Of a stretch of 53,994 bases of DNA, positions 35,729 through 44,823 are shown piece after piece; position 1 is the first letter of the stretch, and each line of letters starts with the position of its first letter. The DNA is from Dichomitus squalens LYAD-421 SS1 (lineage: Eukaryota > Basidiomycota > Agaricomycetes > Polyporales > Polyporaceae). Both the position numbers and the translations under genes were made by a program. The stretch is from contig NW_006766960.1 of NCBI RefSeq assembly GCF_000275845.1, positions 34,449-88,442 on the forward strand. Reading direction: 5' to 3'. The notes under the pieces are model-generated. The model made no database searches. It saw only the letters and a program-made list of their open reading frames with translations, and was not told the origin of the DNA.

Positions 35729-38700
35729 TTACGGCCTCAATGACCTCCATACGGGATTGTTGGACGCGATCGGGCCAACGCCTCCCTCGATGATGGCGTC
35801 CACAGCAAGCTGTAGAGTCGGCGATACTGCGGTATCGTTCAGTGCCCATAGAGCGATCGCTACCCAGCTGCGCAGCATTGTCAGCGCAACCACGCAACAA
35901 AGACAAGACTGGCGTACTTCTCTCCAGTATAGTCTAAGATGCCCTGTGGAACAGTGAACCTCGTCTGCGGCCCGATGTTTGCCGCGCGCTTCCCATACTG
36001 CCACCCGTTCACAAACAGCAGTGCCCGGTACGGTTGGTCATTTGTCTCCTCAAACTGGAAGCTGATGGGCGTGTCTGTAAAACCAGGGATATCTAGCTCA
36101 AATGTCGTCACGAAGAATCCAACGCCCGCGCTGCCACCGGGCAGACCATCCGAGAGCTCGCGCAGAGTCCATTCCGGGCCAGAGGTGTCGAACCCGGGAA
36201 GGTGCCATCCTTTCCGTTCGCCGTGCAAGCCGCCCTCGTTGAAGAGCCCGCGCACCTTGTCCGGATAGCTAGATTTCAGTCAGAATACCGATCTCTCTTG
36301 AATCGTTCACAGGAAACAGGACATACTTCAGGTACCCCCCGACCTTGCCTTGAACTTTCCACGTTCCGAATGTTGTATTTCCGCCAACGAGGGCGAACCC
36401 GGCAATGCCGCGCGCCGACTTCTCGTTGTCGTCTTCGTCAAGACCCATGTTGTCTTGGATGACGGTCATAACATTGTCTTCGCCCACGATGAGGGCATCC
36501 TCGGGGAACTTAAAGAGGTGGTTGACGTGCTCGGAAGGACTATAAACGGACGAGATGAACTTGTCGTTGATCCAGACTGAAGCAGCAAAACCTGTGGGAT
36601 GTCGTGAATATCAGTAAACGAGATTGTGAGACCAGAGAAATGCGGGACCAACATTCGCCACCATAGATGGTCAAATTGGCACCGGTCTCTAACCCAGTCG
36701 CATTGAAGTGTCCGCGCCAGAGGACGATGTTTTCGCAGCTATATGCATATGAGCGATCTCCTCTCTCAACTTCCTACTGCCAATGAGATGCACACTGACA
36801 ACCCATAGTCGCACCCATACAAGACCCTCCCATCCCCAAAGACCGGCTTGATTGGAATATTCGTGCTCTTCTTGTCCGCAACGACCCACTCGGTATCATC
36901 ATATCCCTTTTTGACCTCTGGCAAGCTATCAGCGTACCTCCACCCTGTCAATTCCGGCACTTTCACGTCTCGAATCCCGCTCTTCAACACTAACATTCCC
37001 CTAAGCCCGCTAGACCTTGACTGCGTCATGGTGCCGACAGGCTCCCCGTTCCACGTCACAGCTGTCACCTCTTGGGGTGCGAAGACTGTGAGCGGGACGC
37101 TCGCGTTCAAGTCCCCGACCAGCGCGAGTGTTGTTCCACTGTCCTCGAGGGAGGCGTTGCGCACTAGGTAGGGCCCCCCAACGAGCACGGTCGTGTTCGT
37201 ACCGAACTGCCAGAACGTTTCCAACCCCTCGATGATGTCGACGCTCGGGGAGCGAATGGGAGGAGCCCAGAACGTCGCCGCAGTGACGGGATCGGAGTAG
37301 AGGACGAGCTGCTCAGGGGATTCCCATACCGTAATCAAGCCCTGGACCCCAGGGAGGATCGTCACCGTCGTCGCCGGGCGCCTGGCTAACTTGCTCAGCT
37401 GCACGAGAGATGACGTCGTGCCGACACCATCTCCCAACGGTATGAACGAGAACTCGTGAGACTGGCCAACATGACCATAGAGGAAAATGACGTCCCGGGG
37501 CCCGATGGTGCCCGCGAAGAAAATTGAGGTAGTGGTGTACAGAAGGGCTCCCTTGGTCCCAAACGTGTAGTCGGTGGTGATGAGCTTGCTTTGACGTCCG
37601 TGGAGTACAATACTGTCGGCCGTCGTAGGAAGAGTAAGAATTCCCTGCGAGGTGGGGAGGGAGACCGTGAACGCGACGTTGGCCCTGTTGATCATGTGGA
37701 AATTGGATTAGCATCTGCCTTCTTGGACAAGAGGCTAAGTGCGTACGCAGACGTCGAGTCGTTCTGTCGAGTGATAAGGAACCCAGTGCCTGTATCGGGG
37801 TTCCGCAAGTATGTACCATACACCAGGCCATTGTCGATAGTAACTTCGGGAATCCCAGACGCAGAGTCTCCGATCCAGTCTGTCTTGCGGAACTCAGGTG
37901 AGGAGCGGAGGAAAATGCCCTGGCGCTTCACTTCGTCGTACTTATCCGTGAGGAGGCGGTTCTCGCGGATTGGCGCTCCGTAGTCGTAGCTGCACACCTC
38001 GTTAGCCACAGTAGACACAAGGGCCGCCTACTGGTACATACGTACCTGGTGTATACGCCCGGGAAGGGAATCCCACCCCAGTTCGTTCCTCTGCTCGGTC
38101 GATAAGCGACACCCCAAAATCGCTAAAGGACCCGAAGCAAGTGCAAGCTCACCCATAAATCATGTAATAGTTTACAAGCTTCTCGTTTGCGGCCCAATTA
38201 TGCTTGTAGAACACGTCCTCGAAGTCCGGGCCCGTCAGCACTGCGCACGCTTCATACCCCGGCCCTGCCCAGGGATCGAATGCGCCGGCCTGGAATTCAG
38301 GCATGTACCATGGCTGGCTCGGGTTGACCTTCTCGTGGTACGCGTGATAGTTCATACTGACGTTCTTCCAGACAAGGGGGTTCGAGCAGTCGAACGCTTG
38401 CGGATACGCGTCCTGTAATGACGCATTGGGTACAACGCTGGGAGAGCACAAAGGAATACGAGAGAATCACCATTCCGTAGATGTCAACTGCGCCGGTGCC
38501 ATTGATGAATGCCTCGCGCTCATTAGGGTCGTTGTATGTCCTTGGCGTCGATGTAAGTGTAGCGCTTTCCTGACGATACGCAAGTGTGAAGCTTACAGAG
38601 GGACAACAATACTGCCTTCGCGGTACTGATTTTCAAGTCGCTGAAAGTACAGCTGGTGCGAGATGCTCTGGTCGTACTCGTTATCTGTGCAGTCCTTAGC

Positions 38701-39916
38701 TCTTGCACCTTATCGGACGTCCACGTCTAGTCCTACTGACCGATCTGCACCGCTACCCGCAGGCACTCCTCGTCAGCATTAGATACACATACACAGCTCG
38801 AGACACACCAATGATCGGGCCTCCATTCGTGATCTGGTAATCTACAGACTCTTTGATGACACCGTCGATGTACGGCTCGTACGCCTCAACCCAGTCCGTC
38901 GCGTTCGTCCTGACCTCACCCGCAGTTTCGGTGGTGATCCAGTGCGCGATGCCGCCCGCGCTCGTCTCTGCATTAATCTGCCGTCGGTCAAGTCAATCCG
39001 CTCGCCGTCGGTTGGGGTATCCCTCGAGCACTTACGTAAGGGCCTGTATAGGACGCTGTCAGCGACGCTGCAAGGAAACGAAGGAAGCATACAGCTCACC
39101 TGGGCGAAGGACGATGAAAAGGCCTGCTTCACTGGCAGCGTTGTACATTGGCTTGAGGGCTCGCCAATCCTTAAAGTCGACTACTCCGCGTGAAGGATTG
39201 GTAAGGCCCACTGATGTGAGGTCAGTATGCCACGACAAGGTTCAAGGTCGGGGAAGATGTACTATGGACGTAGATACTGTATTGCATAATATGATCAGCT
39301 TCCACACGTTTTGGATAGTCTCACATATGCTCGCCTGACGCCATTGAGTCCGGCTGCGACCATCTTCTGGAAAATATCAAGCCACAGCTCGCGTACTGGG
39401 AGACGGAATGTGTGGAACTCTCCGGAGCTGGTCATCCATAGTCAGCGAGACTTCACACCAGGTCCGGTCACTCTAGACTCACTGGAGAAAAATGCGCTGA
39501 TTGTGGATCCACAGGGTATAGTTGTCCCACTGGACGATGTCGGAGTAACCGTTCGATCGGCGAACGGGATCGGCTTCTCTTGCCGGAGCAGTCGGAGACG
39601 AAGTGAGGAAAAAGAGGTATACGGCGAGGAGAGCCAGAAAAACCCAGGATTTGCAGCGACGCAAAGACATATGTCGTTTCCATGTGCTCTCGGTACTGTC
39701 TTGCAAGACATAGTGACCGGACTTACAGTCACCGTTGGACGGTGAGGAACCGTCTACACCGCTGTCTGCCGATACGAGAGGTCGCTTCTCGGGAGAGACT
39801 GAATCGTATGGCGTCAGCCAACGACCATGAGTAAACCCTACAGGAGGTGGACCGGTAGAATCCATCTCGTCCTCATCGACCGAGCAGCAACGGTAGCCGT
39901 GTCGGCGCCTCTTCAT
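35729..39916 (-). CDS. GH35 beta-galactosidase B with predicted type II membrane anchor
   Basis: Multi-exon, very roughly 1,100 aa, paralogous to gene A over its whole catalytic and C-terminal region. The start at 39916 gives a basic, then acidic and Ser-rich N-terminal tail of about 90 residues and a single hydrophobic helix [17 protein letters not shown] (90-106), i.e. a type II anchor that would put the enzyme outside the cell or in the secretory lumen. [18 protein letters not shown] follows. The acid/base Glu is in AVQIDNEYDQ (split by an intron) and the nucleophile Glu in [20 protein letters not shown]. The tail exon reads [20 protein letters not shown] and ends VWRSLRP. SIYVHM replaces YxHW as in gene A. 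One intron appears to use a GC donor (GCGAGC, near 39340). Confidence 0.88.
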
Positions 39917-40165
39917 GCATGTAGATAGTCACGTGGAGAGGCTTTTCGCACGACTGTCGCAGGCCTCGGGAGTCGGCCCTCGGCCCGCTTCCCCCGTCCT
40001 TCCCACTACCGCCAACTTTCTTAGAAGACGGAGTCGTAGCTACCTCACCTCGACCTGTGGGGCATGCTCAGCTGCCTTGGGAAGGCGAGACTCGTCTTCC
40101 ACCTGCTCAAAGCTCCAGCCAATCTGCGACTGTTTTTCTCCTCCTCACCGAGCAATGTCTCTACC

Positions 40166-40466
40166 ATGACAGTGTCGCTGCCACGTCGCGCCTTGTCCAC
40201 TATGGCGGATTTTCAGAACGATATCTTCAACTACACGTCGGGGCGCTGGGTGTAGGTCTTGTACATTCTATTCTACTCACAAACATCTGTAATGTCTATC
40301 GTTCAGCTATAACGACGCTCTTCGCCACAAAGAGCGCAGGGTCGCTTTCGATGTCGACGGGCTACGTCGACTTGCAGCCGAGTCCGTCAACCAAGGCGCT
40401 GATGATGTAGTCAGCTTGTCGAAGCTTGCCGAGGGCGGATTCAATCGTACCTTTCTCTCTTTCTAG
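40166..40466 (+). pseudogene. AIM9-like phosphotransferase, 3'-truncated fragment
   Basis: Two exons (40166-40251, 40307-40466). The start MTVSLPRRALSTMADF looks like a mitochondrial presequence, followed by FNYTSGRWVYNDALRHKERR, LRRLAAESVNQ and LSKLAEGGFNRTFL. This is the N-terminus of the AIM9-type phosphotransferase family (APH/kinase fold, very abundant in basidiomycetes). Right after the glycine-loop segment GGFNRTF the frame meets TAG at 40464, and no kinase body (catalytic loop, DFG-like motif) is found downstream. It is therefore an 81-codon remnant, possibly left by insertion or deletion at the edge of the transposon-rich region. Confidence 0.65.
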
Positions 40467-41170
40467 ATCCCGTTTATTGCCCTGCGAGGCCGCGCCTCAT
40501 GGTAGGCTTTAAAACACAAAGACTGTCTACACGAAGAAGAGTGGGTATTCGGCGGAACAATGTGAGCACGAGGCTCGAGCAAACTAGGGGGATGTAATGG
40601 GGAAGTAGCGGTGACGAATGGTGCAAGGGGAAGGGCTGGGCGGAGACCGGAAGGGGTGGAGTGCAGAGGTATGCTAGTGAAGGATCGGTGAGTGGCAGGG
40701 CTCAGTATCTATGCGTTGCGACCGCCCGTCCACCCTTGGCCAGTGAAGGCTAGGGTGCGGGTTGCAAACCTGCCGCCCGATGGGTACAATTGCGTCCCTG
40801 GGACTCGCCTCTTGCTGCGGTCAGGAGTACGCCCGGCGGTATCCCCGCCGTTCGTCAGAACTCCCCCGCCCCTAGAGCGGGCGGACGCCCACAACGCATA
40901 GGTACAAGGGATCTGAAGTCTTGGATACATGCATGGCCAGCAAATGTATATAGGGACGTTGTATCGTACTGCACACATGTGCCAGTGAGCATAACCTGGG
41001 AAAGTATCAGTGATGTCAGCGCAGCAGTCCATACTTGAGAAGTCGTGAATGGGAAAGGCTCAGCGCAGCAGTTTGGAGCACTGTGGCTCAGTGCTTGTCT
41101 TTCTTCACATCCTGAAAAAGAAACAGGGATATTAGCAGTACCGTCTGTCTGTGCGCTATCATGTTTTGTG
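40467..41170. other. Intergenic, edge of transposon-rich region
   Basis: No supported g gene. If the LINE ORF1 upstream on the minus strand were complete, its reverse-transcriptase ORF should begin here, but no reverse-transcriptase motif is visible. Confidence 0.4.
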
Positions 41171-42774
41171 TCAAGTGTCTGTGTCATCAACCCGGGACCT
41201 TTGTGAACCAAACGGGAGCTGCGTCTGCACCATGCGTGCACGCTCTTTCTGCGCCCTAGCACGTTGCGAGGGCGCCCTTGGTCCTTTCTCAATACCTTCC
41301 TCTACAACATCCCTCAGCTGAACTCTTGTAGCGGAGGCAGCTCTATCGTGCATCTTAGGGACCCATGAATCTGGGTCGCCTGTAGGGAAGAATTGGAGGC
41401 GATTCTCTGGGCAGCGAGCATCTAACTTGCCTAGATGGTCTAGGAATACCAGGCACTCCCGGTCCCATGCGGCATGACCCTTCTCATTGCAGTTCACACA
41501 GTGATACTGCTGCGGCTCTTGTATCTTGTAGTCTGCTGTTCGATGTGAGCGTGCACATGTCCCACATGTATCCCGTTCCTGAGGGCATTCCTTGGCCAGG
41601 TGCCCTGCACCGTAGCGCTGGCATTTGGAGCACCTCAATGGTTCTGCTAGGTTCTTCCTTACACTTACATGGCGGCCCGCTAGTACCAGACCTGCTCGGA
41701 TAACCTTGTTGGCTGCTTCTGAAGAGGAGAGCGTAACCAATAGGTGAGCAAAACGTTGGCCTTGGTACCGCTTGTGAATTGGCTTAATCCAGCGAGCATC
41801 CACAATTGCCCCTTCCTGAAGATCAAGATCCAGTTCTGTCTGTCGTCATTGTGTGGTATCAGTTGGATCTAACCCAACCGGTGTAACTCTGCAACCAACT
41901 TGTACTGGCGAGGGCAAATCTTTGCCCTTGGGCTCAACACAAACTCATAATCGCGTGCGTGCTGCACTATCCACTTCGCCAGGTCTGGTGTGGCGAGCTC
42001 CAGAACTACTCCCCCGTTCCGGAGGGCCTTCGCTGCAGTAAAGCGGAGGCCTTCCGGAATGTCAAGTTCTTCTCTCGAGAGGTAATCAAGCGCGTCATTA
42101 GCCTGCTCTAGAATCTCCATCTCTGAGAGTGTGCCATCGCGGTTCCCAGGGAAGCCATCGATAAGGATCTGTCGCGCACGGATGCTCTCCCGGTCTACAA
42201 CACTCAAGTGCGCAGCTCGTGTGGTACTAGGGAGGCTGGCTCTTACAGCCTCCGCATAGGAGAAAGGGAGAGAGCCAGGTGATGACTCACCGAGGGGGAG
42301 GCCTGTGCGTCCTGCCTCCTGAATGTTCTCTACAGCCCCTTCAATCTTCTCCTTTGCACATTCCGCAACCCCTGCCAGCTCGTTTGTGAGTTCAGCAATA
42401 TGGTCGCCAGCGGCGGCCACCCTCGCCTCCAGGGTGCTGATGAGTTCTTTTGTCTGCGACTCAAAGCGGGTGAGTACAGCTTCCGTCAATGATTTGCTTA
42501 CCGCGCTCTCTATGACCGTCTTGGCATAGACGGCTAATGCTATGCAACACTCCAACGCCCATGCCATCTTCCCTGAGAGTCCCACCCCTACATGATGAAG
42601 GCCCGTGATGAGGCCCTCTGCCTGTCGCAGCGACTGGGCGCGTAGACTCAGGTCGTCGTTCGGCGACGACCTCGTAGGCGAGCGGCGAGGAGCTGAAAGG
42701 GGAGAAGAGAGGGTAAGAGGGATAAACATATCAGAAAACTCGACGGGGCAGAGCGGCGGTCGGCACGAAGGCAC
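41171..42774 (-). pseudogene. LINE-type ORF1 (gag-like, zinc-knuckle) remnant
   Basis: Two open pieces on the minus strand: 41869-42774 (N-terminal, with a coiled-coil-like stretch around LTRFESQTKELISTLEARV and the phrase IRARQILIDGFPGN) and 41171-41803 (zinc-knuckle part). The knuckles read CSKCQRYGAGHLAKEC (C-x2-C-x6-H-x4-C), a CGTC pair, and CVNCNEKGHAAWDREC (C-x2-C-x4-H-x6-C), the arrangement of Tad/Jockey-like non-LTR ORF1 RNA-binding proteins. Between the pieces the frame shifts and a TGA follows, so the ORF is broken. No reverse transcriptase is found downstream. The N-terminus may be at the internal Met beginning MFIPLTLSSP. Confidence 0.6.
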
Positions 42775-42814
42775 GAGACGGACGAAAGCTAGTCTTCACG
42801 CAACCAGCGACAGA

Positions 42815-42896
42815 CTAGTCCCAATGACCAAGTTATACATTAACACTCGAAGGGAAGTACAATGCTATGGTCACTCACCTAGTCCCAATGACCAAG
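42815..42896. repeat. Direct repeat of 18 bp, 64 bp apart
   Basis: CTAGTCCCAATGACCAAG occurs at 42815-42832 and again, identically, at 42879-42896. On the minus strand the first copy is followed by GTGAGT and the second ends in AG, so the interval looks like an intron or a small duplication in the 5' leader of an element. Confidence 0.6.
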
Positions 42897-42899
42897 AGG

Positions 42900-43616
42900 T
42901 CGAGATGGGGACTAGGGAGCGCCTAAGGGGGTCCTTATATACTAGAGGGGCTGCTTAGCAACCAAGGACAAGGCGCGAGAGCGAGGCAGTGAAGATGACA
43001 AAGAGAGAACAAAGGGCGAGAAAGAAAAGGCAAGGGCATGGCGATCACGGGAACGTAGCATGCGGCTGTGGGAACGTATCTACAGTGTCCAAATGGGAGG
43101 GGCTAAGAAANNNNNNNNNNNNNNNNNNNNNNNNNNNNNNNNNNNNNNNNNNNNNNNNNNNNNNNNNNNNNNNNNNNNNNNNNNNNNNNNNNNNNNNNNN
43201 NNNNNNNNNNNNNNNNNNNNNNNNNNNNNNNNNNNNNNNNNNNNNNNNNNNNNNNNNNNNNNNNNNNNNNNNNNNNNNNNNNNNNNNNNNNNNNNNNNNN
43301 NNNNNNNNNNNNNNNNNNNNNNNNNNNNNNNNNNNNNNNNNNNNNNNNNNNNNNNNNNNNNNNNNNNNNNNNNNNNNNNNNNNNNNNNNNNNNNNNNNNN
43401 NNNNNNNNNNNNNNNNNNNNNNNNNNNNNNNNNNNNNNNNNNNNNNNNNNNNNNNNNNNNNNNNNNNNNNNNNNNNNNNNNNNNNNNNNNNNNNNNNNNN
43501 NNNCAGTGTCCAAATTGGGATGGGCTAGAAAAAGGAAATGGTCCGCGAATGGAAGGTGGGCGTCAAAGGGAGGGAAATGGGCGGCAAAAAGGGGCGTCTG
43601 TCCAACGTCCGTGACA
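42900..43616 (-). mobile_element. LTR of the Ty3/gypsy element (approximate, contains gap)
   Basis: On the minus strand the pol stop is followed at once by TGTCACGG at 43616, the TG start of an LTR, and is preceded by a polypurine tract (GGAGGGGGG, complement of 43620-43628). The LTR runs left through the assembly gap. A TATATAAGG-type box (complement near 42933-42941) fits an LTR promoter. The inner end is not resolved, and I could not identify the CA terminus or primer-binding site. Confidence 0.55.
43111..43503. other. Assembly gap (393 N) inside a probable tandem repeat
   Basis: The sequence just left of the gap (CAGTGTCCAAATGGGAGGGG) and just right of it (CAGTGTCCAAATTGGGATGG) are near-identical and in the same orientation, so the gap probably spans a tandem array with a unit that starts CAGTGTCCAAAT. 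Confidence 0.7.
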
Positions 43617-43767
43617 TTACCCCCCTCCTAAGGTCCATCGGTCCCCGATGGACCCTAGGCCGGGGCGTCGTCCGGAAGCCCATTCGAGGTCAGAGGGTGC
43701 GGCAGCGGTGAAGTTGACAAGGGGTTGCCAGGGGAGGGATTGGAAGATAGAGGCTGCGATCCGACGT
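43617..43767 (-). pseudogene. Ty3/gypsy pol, C-terminal tail (fragment split by insertion)
   Basis: Minus strand, reading RRIAASIFQSLPWQPLVNFT, then APSDLEWASG and a stop at 43617-43619 next to the polypurine tract. This is the usual end of basidiomycete gypsy polyproteins. Its first residues follow directly, in the same frame, on ELIDEFHERNPTAP of the fragment at 53126-53994, so both are parts of one element interrupted by the 9.4-kb transposon. Confidence 0.8.
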
Positions 43768-43794
43768 CATCTGTAAAAACCACCTTTGCGAATT
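43768..43794 (+). repeat. Left terminal inverted repeat of the Plavaka element
   Basis: Starts CATCTGTAAAAAC and ends CCTTTGCGAATT. It matches the reverse complement of 53099-53125 at 24 of 27 positions. Confidence 0.8.
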
Positions 43795-44084
43795 ACACCT
43801 ATTCAGTACAAATTAGCTCTTAATAGACACAGTAGTTGAATAGTGAAAAATAGTGCAAAATCGAGAGGTCCCCAAAAATAATTGCACTGCTTTGCACTAT
43901 TAATGCAAATTTGTGCAAAGTAGCACTATAGTAGATGGAAATAGTGCTACAGTAGACGTTGATAGTGGTGGATAGAGTGGGTCTATAATTTCTGACTAGT
44001 GTAGAAATGCTTAATATGACCTCAAAACCATCTGTTTATAAGCCCCAGATGCATTTAAAGTGCTGGAAAAAATATTATAAAAAA

Positions 44085-44174
44085 GTGTCCTTACCCAGTC
44101 TTGAACCCCCAACCCCACTTTCAGATAACACTCCTATTCCGAAGGGGTGCTCTATACCACTGCACCACCAGAGC
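44085..44174 (-). repeat. tRNA-derived (SINE-like) sequence
   Basis: On the minus strand, TGGTGCAGTGGTATAGAG resembles a Pol III A box and GGTTCAAGACT a B box, spaced as in tRNA genes, followed by runs of T that could terminate Pol III. It does not fold into a proper cloverleaf (no matching acceptor stem), so it is not called a tRNA gene. It may be a SINE or a tRNA pseudogene captured in the transposon's left arm. Confidence 0.4.
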
Positions 44175-44823
44175 TTACATAGATCCTCTCCACAAGTACT
44201 ATATATATTCATCACTGCTGGACTTGGGCAAAGTGGTGACACCTCACCTTGAGATTCACCCGCTGAGGCTTGCATATGTGTAATGTCTGGGACTATGTAT
44301 ATAACATGGAGTGTGCTATAGAGTATGCTTCATGGTATGAATGCTGTGCTGACAGCCTAGTCCTATACATGATAACAAGTTCTATGTTGAGTTGTGCCCT
44401 CAAATATAAGTCAGCTATCATGGTGATTTTGCAGCTATAGAGGTGTGTAATGCTTGAGTTGAGAACTATGAGCTATAAATAAAGGATTGTCATCTTATTT
44501 GAGTCTCCCCTAAATGAGTAGTGCTAAAATAGCACAAAATAGTACTACAGTAGTGCAAAATAGCGAAAATTAGAGGACCACATTTGCAGTAGTGCTACAT
44601 CAGCAAAACTAGCAAGTAATGGTCTGGCATGGCCACGCCGGTCGAACCCGGCCTACCCTTTCCGGAAATCGCAAGCGCTGGCGGAATCTGGTCAGACACC
44701 GTCTTGTCCGATAGAAGCTGGCAGCTTAGCATCAGAACGGATGGGTCGCGGCAATAGTAGATAGTTGTTTATCTTGTCCGACCAAATCTTGTCTAGCACG
44801 GGGGAGGCAATCATTAACCAGTT

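Noticed and set aside
36766..37695. Independent minus-strand gene of 309 codons
   Set aside because: It is an internal exon of GH35-B (beta-domain region), continuous with the neighbouring exons.
38853..39338. 161-codon + frame inside GH35-B
   Set aside because: Antisense shadow over supported GH35 exons and introns.
39700..39740. Intron at the GTAAGT in the N-terminal tail of GH35-B
   Set aside because: Frame-keeping acceptors would give an intron of under 32 nt, and the unspliced frame is open into the membrane helix.
44085..44174. Functional tRNA gene
   Set aside because: No acceptor stem or proper anticodon arm can be formed.
43768..44820. Left AT-rich region as a second gypsy pol end on the + strand, because it can be read as VKTTFANY
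   Set aside because: The resemblance to TAFAN of the right-hand frame is explained by the inverted repeats; no other pol motif is present on +.
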